64,000 nt of DNA, from the NCBI RefSeq assembly GCF_003173055.1, contig NZ_QGLF01000004.1, forward strand, positions 434,001 to 498,000. Reading direction: 5' to 3'. Both the position numbers and the translations under genes were made by a program. Shown here piece after piece: positions 33,542 through 42,294 of the stretch (its first letter is position 1; each line of letters opens with the position of its first letter). The stretch comes from Zavarzinia compransoris (lineage in GTDB: Bacteria; Pseudomonadota; Alphaproteobacteria; Zavarziniales; Zavarziniaceae). Under the pieces are notes generated by a model, which was not told the origin of the DNA, did not search any database, and saw only the letters and a list, made by a program, of their open reading frames with translations.

Positions 33542-34227
33542 CACGGCTGGTCACCGCTGGAGGGCTTGGCCGCGGCGGGGGCCGGCGCGGTCGTCTGCTG
33601 TTCGATCGAGGCGACGATGGCCTTGGTCCAGGCCTTGTAGCCGGCATCGTCGAGATGCTGGCCGTCGATGCTGCCCCAGGCGCCGGGCGCGGCGAAAGCG
33701 GTGGTATCGATATAGCGGCACGGGCTGACGACCTGACCGAGGTAACCCGAAATTTCCCGCACCCGGTCCGGGGTCTTGCCGAAGGCTTCGCTCGGCTTGC
33801 CCCAGGGCGGGCCGATCCAGTCGCAGGACAGCGAGGCCGAGGTCAGTTCGCCGGTCAGCGCCGTCACCTGATCCCAGACCCAGGCCTTGGGCAGGGTGGC
33901 GCTCTTGTAGGCGCCGAGCGTGTCGCCCATGACCACGATCACCAGGGTGGGCTTCTTCTGGGCGATCAGGTCGCGGGCGTTCCAGACCGGCAGGCCCTGG
34001 GTGAAGTCGCGCTTGACCGCGCCCGTCCCCTCGCGCGAGGCGCGGCCGCAGTCGGTGGTTTTCGGGGTCAGGTAGTCGACGGGGGTGGAACCGCAGGCGC
34101 CATAGGCATAGACGGTGGCGCCGCGGGCCGCGAGTTCGGCCGGCAAAGTGTCGATCAGGCCACCGGGGTGGACCAGATGGCTGTCGCCGAGGACGAGCAC
34201 GACGAGGCCGGCCAGGATACTGCTCAT
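33538..34227 (-). CDS. SGNH-like protein of the acetylation cluster
   Basis: A 229-residue protein of SGNH/GDSL type: VLVLGDSH near residues 10-17 (block I), VVMGDTLG near 98-105 and DGQHLDDAGYKAW near 190-202 (block V-like His). It ends in a proline/alanine tail. In acetylated-cellulose operons an SGNH protein (WssF-like position) lies between the BcsC-like and acetylation genes, which matches here. The ATG at 34225-34227 lies only 15 bases after the TPR gene stop. Its stop overlaps the AlgF-like start. Confidence 0.65.
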   Translation of the reverse strand: MSSILAGLVVLVLGDSHLVHPGGLIDTLPAELAARGATVYAYGACGSTPVDYLTPKTTDCGRASREGTGAVKRDFTQGLPVWNARDLIAQKKPTLVIVVMGDTLGAYKSATLPKAWVWDQVTALTGELTSASLSCDWIGPPWGKPSEAFGKTPDRVREISGYLGQVVSPCRYIDTTAFAAPGAWGSIDGQHLDDAGYKAWTKAIVASIEQQTTAPAPAAAKPSSGDQPW

Positions 34228-34242
34228 GTTACCATTCCGCCT

Positions 34243-36699
34243 TTACTGGAAATTCTGGACAGGGGGTTGGGGAAATGCGGGGGGTTGGGGAAACTGCGTG
34301 CTGCCGGCCCCGTTCATGCCCGCCGGCACGCCGCCGAGTTCTTGCTGGCGCAGGCTCTGGGCGCGCTCGAAAGCCTCGATCGCGGCGCCGTTCAGGCCGT
34401 CTTGGCGCAGCAGCAGCCCGTCGGCGTAATGGGCCTGGTAATCCGCCGTGCCCCGCTCCAGCACGGGATCGAGCAGGCGGCGCGCCTTGTGGAAATCCTG
34501 GCGGCCGATGGCCAGCCAGACCAATTGCATGATCACCCCTTCGTCTTCGGGCGATTGCGCCAGCAGGCGGTCGTAGAGGGCTTCGGCCTCGTCCGGCATC
34601 TCGGCATCGACATAGATCCGGGCCAGCGCCCCGAGCAGGGCCGGGTTGTCGGGCGACCGGCCGAGGGCGGGTTCGAGAAGGGCGAAGGCCGGTTCGATCT
34701 GCCCGCCGGTGCGCAATCTGTCGGCGCGGGCGGCGATCTGGCCGGCTTCCATCTCGGCGATCTGGCGGATTTCCTCGGGCGTGCGGGCCTTGGAGCGGAA
34801 GCGCGCGACCAGGGCTTCGCCTTCCGCCGGCGTCCCGTGGCGGCCGACGAGGCCGATCAGCGCCGCATAATCTGACAGGCTGGCCGAGGCGGCGGGCGGC
34901 TTCGCCAATTCCCGCCGCGCGATGGCCAGGGCGCCCGCGGTATCGCCGAATTCGGCCAGGCCGCTGGCGACCTCGCCCCATTGGGCGGGGGTGAGATCGC
35001 CGCGCCGGGCCAGGGCGCGCAGCGAGGCGAGGCCGCGGTCCCGGTCGCCCGCGGCGACGGCGGCGCGGGCCTGGGCGGTTTGCAGCCGATGGCCGATGTC
35101 GTCGGCCAGTTTCACGATTTCCGGCGTCCGCGCCGGCCCGGGAATGGCGTTCAACAGGGTTCCGGCCTCGATCAGCCGGCCGGCGTCGAGGGCGAACAGG
35201 GCGCCGGCGTGGAAGGCGGCGGGCATCGGGGCCGGCCGGGCCAGCGGCGGGCCCATGGTCTCCGCCGCCGCCTGCTGCTGGCCCTGGCGGCGCAGCAGCC
35301 GGGCATAGGCGAGGCGCAGCCAGGGATCGTCCGGCGATTTGCCGATCGCGCCGCGATAGGCGGCCAGGGCGCCGTCGATGTCGCCGGCGCGGGCCAGGGT
35401 TTCCGCCCGGGCTTTCGCCGCTTCCGCCTCGGCCTGGGCGGCCCTTTTGCCCGCCCCCTCGCGAAGGGCGGGGGAGATCCGGGGGACCAGGGCGTCGGCC
35501 GCCGCCGTCTTGCCGGCATCGACCAGGACGCCGTAGAGGCCGTCGACCAGGCCCTGGTCCTTCGGGCTGCGGGCCAGGGCTTCGCGGAAATATTTCTCGG
35601 CCTCGGCATATTTCTTCTGCGCCGCCATGGCCCGGGCCATCAGCGCCACGGCGAGGTGGCGGTCCTGGTGGCGGCCGTCGAGCAGGGGGCGGAGCAGGCG
35701 TTCCGCCTCCCCGGGGCGGCCGGCCTTGAAGGCGGCATTGGCCCGCTGATAGGCGCCGTAGAAGACGGTGGTCTCGTAAAGGCCGGCGGCCCTCGTCCGC
35801 AGCGCGGGATCGAGGGCGAAGGCGCGTTCGAGCAGTGCGCGGGCCTCGTCGGTTTTGCCGTCGTGGGCCAGGAGCGAGGCCAGGGCGGCCATGGCATTGG
35901 CGTGGTTCGGGTCGAGCTCCAGGGCCTTGGCGAACAGGGCCCGGGCTTCGTCCAGCTTGCCGGCCTGGACGGCGATATGGCCCAGTTGGACCGCATTGTC
36001 CGGCGTATCGGGTTCGAGCGGCTTGATCGCCCGGGCCCAGCGCGCCGCCACCGCCTGATCGTCCGGATGGGCGGCGAGATAGGCTTTGTACAAAGCCTCG
36101 TCCGCGCGGGCGGCATCCAGCCAGGCCAGGGCCTCGCCCCAGGACCTGTCGGCCTCGGGCGAGGTGGGGGCCATGGCGGCGAGCAGGGCGATGCCCTCGC
36201 GCCGGCTGGCCTCGCGATAGGTGAGGACGCGGGCGTAGGAGAGTTTCAGCCCGTCGTCCGCCGGGCTGCGGGCCAGCATGTCGCCGAGCCGGGTGCGGGC
36301 CTCGCTCCAGCCTTCCACCGTGCCGGCCAGCGCCATGAAATATTCGAGCGCATATTCGAGCGGCGGCGGCAGGCCGGCGAAGGCCTGCCGGTAGAACTTG
36401 ACCGCATTCTCATTGTCGCCGTCGCGGGCGGCCTGGCGGGCCTGTTCGATCACCGCGGCGGAAATCTGCCCCCGGTCCATGGCCATCTTCAGCCGCTCGA
36501 TGCGGACATCGCCGGGCTTCGCCGCCGCCAGCCGGGCGAGATAGGCCTCGGCTTCGGCGCGCTTGCCGGTCTCGACCGCGATCAGGCCGGACTGGAACAG
36601 GGCATCGGGATGGCTGGGGTCGATCGCCAGGGCCTGGTCGAGCATGGACTGGGCCATGTCCAGCCGCTGGCGCTGGCGCCAGAAGGTCGCCCGCTGCAT
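34243..36699 (-). CDS. BcsC/WssE-like TPR protein, 5' end lost
   Basis: At least 818 residues of tetratricopeptide repeats, for example LDMAQSMLDQALAIDPSHPDALF, DEARALFAKALELDPNHANAM and AEAEKYFREALARSPKDQGL. It resembles the periplasmic TPR part of the cellulose export protein BcsC/WssE. No signal peptide precedes the first repeat, and no C-terminal outer-membrane beta-barrel is seen; the protein ends in a proline-rich tail. The frame stays open upstream to a junction near 36,780 with a monooxygenase fragment. ATG 36699 is used, though GTG 36705 with GGGGG upstream is possible. Without a signal the product could not reach the periplasm, so the gene is probably defective. Confidence 0.7.
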   Translation of the reverse strand: MQRATFWRQRQRLDMAQSMLDQALAIDPSHPDALFQSGLIAVETGKRAEAEAYLARLAAAKPGDVRIERLKMAMDRGQISAAVIEQARQAARDGDNENAVKFYRQAFAGLPPPLEYALEYFMALAGTVEGWSEARTRLGDMLARSPADDGLKLSYARVLTYREASRREGIALLAAMAPTSPEADRSWGEALAWLDAARADEALYKAYLAAHPDDQAVAARWARAIKPLEPDTPDNAVQLGHIAVQAGKLDEARALFAKALELDPNHANAMAALASLLAHDGKTDEARALLERAFALDPALRTRAAGLYETTVFYGAYQRANAAFKAGRPGEAERLLRPLLDGRHQDRHLAVALMARAMAAQKKYAEAEKYFREALARSPKDQGLVDGLYGVLVDAGKTAAADALVPRISPALREGAGKRAAQAEAEAAKARAETLARAGDIDGALAAYRGAIGKSPDDPWLRLAYARLLRRQGQQQAAAETMGPPLARPAPMPAAFHAGALFALDAGRLIEAGTLLNAIPGPARTPEIVKLADDIGHRLQTAQARAAVAAGDRDRGLASLRALARRGDLTPAQWGEVASGLAEFGDTAGALAIARRELAKPPAASASLSDYAALIGLVGRHGTPAEGEALVARFRSKARTPEEIRQIAEMEAGQIAARADRLRTGGQIEPAFALLEPALGRSPDNPALLGALARIYVDAEMPDEAEALYDRLLAQSPEDEGVIMQLVWLAIGRQDFHKARRLLDPVLERGTADYQAHYADGLLLRQDGLNGAAIEAFERAQSLRQQELGGVPAGMNGAGSTQFPQPPAFPQPPVQNFQ

Positions 36700-36780
36700 C
36701 AGCACGGCGATGCCCCCGGCCTCGGTCCCGGGCTGGCCGGCGGCGGGCGCGGCGGCGGGGCCGACCGTGACCGTCCGGCC

Positions 36781-37065
36781 TTCGGGCAGAAGCAGGCCGT
36801 CGGCACGGGCATGGCGCTGGCGGGCGCCTGGATCCTGGCCGAGGAACTGGCCCGGCAACCCCTGGCCGCGGCCCAGGCCCGCTATGAAGACCGCCTGCGC
36901 GCCCGGGTCGGCTATCTCCAGCGCATGGCGCGCCGGGGGGCACGGCATTATGTGCCGCGCCGGAAATTCGATCTCTGGCTGCAGTCGCATCTCGTCCCGC
37001 TGTCGATGTCGCGCCTGCTGCTGCCGCTCACCGTGCGCCGGATGCTGCCGCCCGACATCTGCTGA
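36781..37065 (+). pseudogene. C-terminal fragment of a FAD-dependent monooxygenase
   Basis: The plus-strand frame encodes QAVGTGMALAGAWILAEELA, the conserved glycine-rich segment and following helix that cap the FAD site near the end of aromatic-ring FAD monooxygenases. It is followed by about 65 further residues to the stop at 37063-37065. The N-terminal three quarters, including the GxGxxG dinucleotide fold, are missing. The left limit coincides with the lost 5' end of the TPR gene, so one deletion or rearrangement probably removed both 5' parts. The ATG at 36811 is internal to the family. Confidence 0.65.
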
Positions 37066-37164
37066 AGGCCGCGCCCCGCCGATGGCGATCGTCATTTCTG
37101 CGATTGAGAGTGATTTGCGTATACCGCATGCTGGCCGGACGGTCGGCGAGGCGGGATCACGGCG

Positions 37165-37992
37165 ATGGAGGTCATTCAGGGCACGGGCGTGGAAGTCTTC
37201 CTCGACACCGCACAGGTGGCGAAGGGGGCGGTCTGGTCCAGCGCCATGGCGCCCGGCCTCTGGTTCGGCGTCGTCCTGCAGGGCAATGTCGTGGTCGACC
37301 AGTCGGCCCTGGGCGAACGGCGCTGGTGCCGGGGCAAGTCCGCCCTGTTCCTGGCCGACCGCAGTTTCGAGAGCCGCCACGAGGCCTTGAGCGACGGCCC
37401 CATGTCCGGCGTCTTCATGCGCATCGCCGACGACCGGATCGAGGACCTGCTGGGGGAAATGCCCGGCTGGCTGACCGGCCTCGTCGAGGGGGTGGCGGTC
37501 GATACCGCCTCGGCGATCGCCTGGCAGATGCTGGCCTGCCGGCTGGACGGCGGGGCCCGGCGCCTCTACATGACCGGCAAGGCGATGGAAATGATGGCCG
37601 GCGCCCTGGCGCTCGCGGGGGAACGGCGGCAGGTCGCCGATGCCGGCCGCCGCTGGTCCGCCCGCGACATCGAACGCTTCCACGAGGCGCGGGACATTCT
37701 CGTCCGCGAACTCAGCGATCCGCCCGCCGTGCCGGACCTGGCGCGCCGGGTCGGGCTCAATGCCCGCAAGCTGGGCCAGGGCTTCGCCGATCTTTTCGGC
37801 CAGCCGGTCTATGCCTTCGTCAAGGGGCGCCGGCTGGACGAGGCGCGGCGCCTGATCGAGGCGGGGGAGACTTCGATCGCGTCCGTCGCCTATCGCCTCG
37901 GCTATCAGCCGGCCCATTTCGCCACCGAATTCCGCCGCCGCTTCGGCCGCTCGCCCACGGCCTTCGCCGGGCGCGCGATCCCGAAAGACTGA
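37165..37992 (+). CDS. AraC-family regulator, siderophore-type (PchR-like)
   Basis: A 275-residue regulator. The C-terminal AraC DNA-binding domain (about 180-272) shows two helix-turn-helix units: PPAVPDLARRVGLNARKLGQGF and TSIASVAYRLGYQPAHFATEFRRRFG. The N-terminal domain (about 1-160) is a ligand-binding sensor of the type found in PchR/RhrA regulators that activate siderophore uptake. It reads into a TonB receptor and an RhtX/FptX-like permease, which supports that role. The start is ATG 37165. The ligand is unknown, presumably the ferric siderophore itself. Confidence 0.78.
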   Translation: MEVIQGTGVEVFLDTAQVAKGAVWSSAMAPGLWFGVVLQGNVVVDQSALGERRWCRGKSALFLADRSFESRHEALSDGPMSGVFMRIADDRIEDLLGEMPGWLTGLVEGVAVDTASAIAWQMLACRLDGGARRLYMTGKAMEMMAGALALAGERRQVADAGRRWSARDIERFHEARDILVRELSDPPAVPDLARRVGLNARKLGQGFADLFGQPVYAFVKGRRLDEARRLIEAGETSIASVAYRLGYQPAHFATEFRRRFGRSPTAFAGRAIPKD

Positions 37993-38076
37993 GTCCGAAA
38001 CCCGAAAGCCCCCGTTGTTGTCCGCGCCCCCGGCCCCGGCCGATAAGGGGCGTCTGTAACAGACGGGGTTGGGAAC

Positions 38077-40167
38077 ATGGCTTACCGGGTCTTGCGTTTC
38101 GCGCTGGCGTGCAGCGCCGTCACCCTGGCGGCGACGCCCGGCCGTCCGGCCCTCGCGGAGGCGGAGGAGGGGCAGGCGATCACGCTCGAAACCGTGACGG
38201 TTACCGCCCGCCGGCGCGAGGAGGCGGCGCAGGAAGCCCCGGTGGCGGTGACCGTGATCACGGCCGATGCCATCGGCCGGGGCGCCGTCGACGACCTGGA
38301 GGACGCGGCCTTCGGCAGCCTGAACACCGTGTTCAGCCCGCAGGGCGGGCCGCTGACCATCCGCGGCATCGGCTCGCTCGGGATCTCGGGCGGGGTCGAT
38401 CGCCAGCCGGCGGTGGGCGTCTTCCTCGACGATGTCTATATCGCCCGTCCCTTCGGCTATCCCGCCTTCCTCGACGATGCGGCGCGGATCGAGGTGGTGC
38501 GCGGCTCGCAGTCGACGCTTTACGGCAAGAACACCATCGGCGGCGCGGTGAACCTGATCCTGCGGGAGCCGGGCGATCCCGGCATCGAACTGGAGGGCAG
38601 CCTGGGCACGGGGCCGGCCGGGCGGGTGAAGGCCACGGTCGATGCCCCGCTCGAGGGCAGCAATTTCGAGGTGCGGGCCAGCCTGTCGTGGACCGGCGGG
38701 GACGGTTTCATCGACAACCGGGCGGATGGCGAGACCGTGTCGGACACCGGCGCCTTTGCCGGCCGCGCGGTGCTGGCCGGCCCGCTCGGCCTTGCCACCG
38801 ACCTCAAGGTCTCGGTGGATTACACCAGCATCCGCGACGACGGCGGCCTGTGGTACGCCCCTCTCGGCCTCGCCTTCGACCATGCCACCGAGCAGGATTA
38901 CCCGGCGGCGAACAGCCGCGACATCGGCGGCCTTGCCATCCGCCTCGACCATGCCTTCGAGGGCATGGCGCTGACCGCCGTCTCGGCCCTGCGCGGGCAC
39001 GAGATGGATGCGGTGCTGGACGGCGATTTCACCGCCTTTCCCGTCCTCGCCCAGGCGCAGACCGAATGGCAGCGCCAGATCAGCCAGGAGATCCGCCTGG
39101 CCTCGACCGGGGCGGGGCGCCTCCGCTGGCTCGGTGGGCTCTATTACATGCACGAGATGTTCGACGGCGACCAGTTCTACGAACTCGCCAGCGTGCCCCG
39201 CGCGCTGTGGAGCCGCACCACCTACGACCAGACGACCGATACCTATGCCGTCTTCGGCGAGCTTGGCTACCGGATCGTCCCCGCGATCGAACTGGTGGGC
39301 GGCCTGCGTTACACCCATGAGGAGAAATCGGCGGTCGCCGAAACCTCGACCCCGAGCGGCACCTTCATGTTCGGCACCCCGGGCAAGGCGGTCGACGATG
39401 CCGCCTTCGACGATGTCTCGCCCGAGCTGGCCCTCAACTGGCGCTTCGCCCCCGGCGATGTCGCCTATGCCAAGGTCAGCCGGGGCTACAAGTCCGGCGG
39501 CATCAGCCCCTTCATCGACGTGAACGGCCAGCCCAACCGCTATGACCCGGAAGTGACCGTCACCTATGAGGTCGGCGCCAAGACCACCTGGTGGGGCGAC
39601 CGCCTGACCTTGAACGCCGCCCTGTTCCATATCGACTGGCAGGACCAGCAGGCCGTCGTCTATACGAGCCCGGTCACCCGGGTGATCCGCAATGCGGCGG
39701 CCGCCACGTCCCAGGGCTTCGAGATCGAGGGCGCGGTGCAATTGGGCGCCGGGCTCGGCCTTTCCGCCGGCTACGGCTGGCTCGACGCCACCTACGACGA
39801 CTTCAGGGACGCTATCCTCGGCGCCGATCACGCCGGCAACCGGCTGCCCTATGCGCCGCGGCACAGCGTTTCGGCGGGCGCCCATTTCGGGCGGGAGATC
39901 GGCGGCGGCCTCTTCCTCAGCGGCGCGGTGGACTATGCCTTCCGCTCGTCCTATGCCTTTTCGGCCGACAATGCCTATCTCCAGGGCGAGACCCACATCG
40001 TCGGCGCCCGCCTCGGCCTCGAGGGCGAGCGCTGGGCGGCCACGGTCTGGGGCCGGAACCTGACCGACGAAAGCTATCTCAGCCAGTATTTCAGCATGGG
40101 CGGCACCGATTACGGCGTCGCCGCCGAGGGCCGCACCCTCGGGGTTACGCTGAAGGTGCGGCTGTGA
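38077..40167 (+). CDS. TonB-dependent siderophore receptor
   Basis: A 696-residue outer-membrane receptor with a signal peptide (about 1-27), a TonB box region LETVTVTA (about 39-46), a plug domain (about 55-165, with TIRGIGSLGISGG and VEVVRGSQSTLYGKN-type signature) and a 22-strand barrel. It ends in LGVTLKVRL. It imports a ferric complex across the outer membrane using TonB energy. The gene follows the AraC regulator by 84 bases. The first part of that gap, GAAACCCGAAAGCC, may hold an AraC-type site. It overlaps the permease start by four bases (GTGA). Confidence 0.88.
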   Translation: MAYRVLRFALACSAVTLAATPGRPALAEAEEGQAITLETVTVTARRREEAAQEAPVAVTVITADAIGRGAVDDLEDAAFGSLNTVFSPQGGPLTIRGIGSLGISGGVDRQPAVGVFLDDVYIARPFGYPAFLDDAARIEVVRGSQSTLYGKNTIGGAVNLILREPGDPGIELEGSLGTGPAGRVKATVDAPLEGSNFEVRASLSWTGGDGFIDNRADGETVSDTGAFAGRAVLAGPLGLATDLKVSVDYTSIRDDGGLWYAPLGLAFDHATEQDYPAANSRDIGGLAIRLDHAFEGMALTAVSALRGHEMDAVLDGDFTAFPVLAQAQTEWQRQISQEIRLASTGAGRLRWLGGLYYMHEMFDGDQFYELASVPRALWSRTTYDQTTDTYAVFGELGYRIVPAIELVGGLRYTHEEKSAVAETSTPSGTFMFGTPGKAVDDAAFDDVSPELALNWRFAPGDVAYAKVSRGYKSGGISPFIDVNGQPNRYDPEVTVTYEVGAKTTWWGDRLTLNAALFHIDWQDQQAVVYTSPVTRVIRNAAAATSQGFEIEGAVQLGAGLGLSAGYGWLDATYDDFRDAILGADHAGNRLPYAPRHSVSAGAHFGREIGGGLFLSGAVDYAFRSSYAFSADNAYLQGETHIVGARLGLEGERWAATVWGRNLTDESYLSQYFSMGGTDYGVAAEGRTLGVTLKVRL

Positions 40168-41351
40168 GCCGGCCGCCGGCCGCGCCCGGCCTCGGCCTGA
40201 TCGGCGCGCTCTATGTCACCCAGGGCATTCCGCTCGGCTTCGCCTTCGAGGCCTTGCCCGTGCTGCTGCGGGCGGGCGGGGCCGATCTCGACCTGATCGC
40301 CCTGGTGCCGCTGGCCGGCATGCCCTGGATCGTGAAACTGTTCTGGGCGCCGCTGGTCGAGAACCGCTGGATCGGCGCGCTGGGCCGCCGGCGCACCTGG
40401 ATCGTCACCATGCAGGGGCTGATGGTGCTGTGCATGGCAGCGCTGGCGGCCCTGCCCATGACGGCGGCGGCGGCCCCGGCGATCATCGCCCTGGTCCTGG
40501 TCGCGGCCCTGGCCGGCGCCACCCAGGATACGGCGACCGACGGCCTCGCCGCCGAGAGCCTGCGGGGATCGCGCCTCGCCCTGGCCAATGCCTTCCAGAT
40601 CGGCGGCATGATGGCGGGCTTCATGGCCGGCGGCGCGGGCTTCCTGATCCTGGCCGACGGGATCGGCACGGCGGGCGGCCTGCTGGTTCTCGCCCTGGCC
40701 CTCGCCGCGGCGCTGGTCCCCGTCCTGCTGTGGTCCGAAGGCGCGCCGGCGGCGGCTGCGCCGGCACGGCTGGCCGCCGGGCTGCGCCGGCCGGGCGTTC
40801 TCCGCCTGCTGGCGCTGGCGGCGGTCTATGCCACGCTGCAGACCGCGGGGGGCGGGGTGTCCCGCCTGCTGCTGGTCGATCACGGCTGGTCGATGGCGGC
40901 GATCGGCGCGCTTTCCCTCGTCGGCGGGCTGGCCATGATCGCCGCCTCGCCCGTCGCGGCCCGGCTGCTGACCGTGTTCAGCCCGCGCGGCGTGATCGTG
41001 GCCGGCCTGCTGCTGGCCGGGCTCGGGCTCGGGCTCTGGCTGCCGGTCGCCCAGGGCTGGGGCGGGACCTGGCTGCCCCATGCGGCGATCGTGGTGCTGT
41101 CGGCCGGGGCCGGCCTTGCCGCCGTCGCCGTCTCGACCCTGTTCATGGGTTTCGCCGGCCGGGGCGGGCAGGCGGGCACCGATTTCACCCTGCTGCAATC
41201 GGCCCAGGTCCTGGGCGAGACCGCGGCGGGCAGCCTCGCCGTGGCGCTGGCCGGGGCGCTCGGCTATCGCGACGGTCTTCTCGTGCTGCTGGCCTGGGCC
41301 CTGGTCGTCGTCGCCATCGCCCGCCGCGCGACCGCGAAAGGAAAACACTGA
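40164..41351 (+). CDS. RhtX/FptX-like MFS siderophore permease
   Basis: A 395-residue inner-membrane protein with about twelve hydrophobic segments. The opening IGALYVTQGIPLGFAFEALP and the segment GATQDTATDGLAAESL are typical of the AmpG/RhtX/FptX branch of the major facilitator superfamily, which carries siderophores such as rhizobactin or pyochelin into the cytoplasm. The start is GTG 40164, overlapping the receptor stop. A longer open frame upstream is antisense-like shadow of the receptor gene and is excluded. The methyltransferase gene begins two bases after its stop. Confidence 0.82.
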   Translation: MSRPPAAPGLGLIGALYVTQGIPLGFAFEALPVLLRAGGADLDLIALVPLAGMPWIVKLFWAPLVENRWIGALGRRRTWIVTMQGLMVLCMAALAALPMTAAAAPAIIALVLVAALAGATQDTATDGLAAESLRGSRLALANAFQIGGMMAGFMAGGAGFLILADGIGTAGGLLVLALALAAALVPVLLWSEGAPAAAAPARLAAGLRRPGVLRLLALAAVYATLQTAGGGVSRLLLVDHGWSMAAIGALSLVGGLAMIAASPVAARLLTVFSPRGVIVAGLLLAGLGLGLWLPVAQGWGGTWLPHAAIVVLSAGAGLAAVAVSTLFMGFAGRGGQAGTDFTLLQSAQVLGETAAGSLAVALAGALGYRDGLLVLLAWALVVVAIARRATAKGKH

Positions 41352-41352
41352 A

Positions 41353-41988
41353 ATGGCCGCCTCCATTGCCGATTGGCTGACCGACCGCATCGCCCGCCGC
41401 CCCGCGGGCTGGCTCGGCCGGGCGCTGTACCGCAAGGCGCTGGGCCACCGGCCGGGTTTCGACGCGGTGCTGCGCGAAGTGCCGCCGGCCCCGGGCGAGC
41501 ATATCCTCGATGTCGGCTGCGGCGGCGGCGCCTTTCTCGCCCGGGTCCTGGCGACGGGGGCGAGCGCCTGCGGCTTCGATCACAGCACAGATATGCTGGC
41601 CACCACCGCGGACCAGAATGCGGCGGCGGTGGCGGCGGGGCGCCTGCACCTCGACCAGGGGGATGCCGGCGCGCTGCCCTATGCGGATGGCCGGTTCGAC
41701 CGGGTCTATTGCCTGAACGCCTTCTTCTTCTTTCCCGATCCCGCGCGGGCGACGGCGGAAATGGCCCGGGTGCTGAAGCCCGGCGGCACCCTGGCCATCA
41801 TCACCACGCCGCCGGAACAGGCGGCGCGGATGCGGGCGTTCTTCGGCCCCATCGGCCGGCGCATGCGCTTCGATGCCCCGGAAGACCTGGACCGCTGGGG
41901 GGCGCCGGCCGGTCTCGCCCGCCTCGGGCTGCATGCGGTCGGCCCTGCCGGCTTCCTCCATGTCGCGCGGAAGGGGGCGCCGGCATGA
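41353..41988 (+). CDS. class I SAM-dependent methyltransferase
   Basis: A 211-residue soluble enzyme. ILDVGCGGGAFLARVL (about 49-64) is the SAM-binding motif I; LHLDQGDAGALPYADGRFDRVYCLNAFFFFPD (in two halves, about 96-127) gives the acidic and post-motif loops, and VLKPGGTLAIITTP closes the fold. The substrate is unknown. Tight packing with the siderophore permease (two-base gap) and the cupin (four-base overlap) suggests a role in processing a siderophore or its product. The start ATG 41353 follows the permease stop. Confidence 0.82.
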   Translation: MAASIADWLTDRIARRPAGWLGRALYRKALGHRPGFDAVLREVPPAPGEHILDVGCGGGAFLARVLATGASACGFDHSTDMLATTADQNAAAVAAGRLHLDQGDAGALPYADGRFDRVYCLNAFFFFPDPARATAEMARVLKPGGTLAIITTPPEQAARMRAFFGPIGRRMRFDAPEDLDRWGAPAGLARLGLHAVGPAGFLHVARKGAPA

Positions 41989-42287
41989 AGCCGCGCCCGC
42001 CCGTCGGCACGCGGTTCGACCTGCCCGGCTTTTCCGGCCGCATCACCGGCTGGCTGGGCGACAATGCGGTGATCGAGGCAAGGGTGACCGGGGAAATCCC
42101 GGGCCATGCCGCCGCCGCGGACGAATTCGCCTTGGTCATCGAGGGGAGCATCGTCTTCGAGGCGGCGGGGATGCCGGCCGTCACCCTCGGCCCCGGCGAC
42201 CACCGGGTGGTGCCGGCCGGGGTCTATCACAGCGGCCGCGCAACGGGCGAGGCCCGGCTGATCCTGATCGGGCCGCTCGACCCCTGA
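41985..42287 (+). CDS. small cupin-domain protein
   Basis: A 100-residue single-domain cupin. The two cupin boxes can be seen as DEFALVIEGSIVFE and GPGDHRVVPAGVYHSG, with histidines for metal binding, although the first box keeps few metal ligands. The function is not known; similar small cupins are stress- or ligand-binding proteins. The ATG overlaps the methyltransferase stop (ATGA), making it the last gene of the siderophore run. It ends seven bases from the convergent oxyR stop. Confidence 0.75.
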   Translation: MKPRPPVGTRFDLPGFSGRITGWLGDNAVIEARVTGEIPGHAAAADEFALVIEGSIVFEAAGMPAVTLGPGDHRVVPAGVYHSGRATGEARLILIGPLDP

Positions 42288-42294
42288 TCCGCCC

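Noticed and set aside
30758-33640. 960-residue plus-strand frame over the algJ/algI/algF genes
   Set aside because: The three minus-strand genes have normal family motifs and spacing; the plus frame is a shadow without any domain.
36700-39996. Minus-strand open frame continuing upstream from the TPR gene
   Set aside because: It runs antisense to the AraC gene and most of the TonB receptor gene, both of which have clear domains. The upstream residues are low-complexity Gly/Ala/Arg/Gln, typical of a shadow frame in high-GC DNA.
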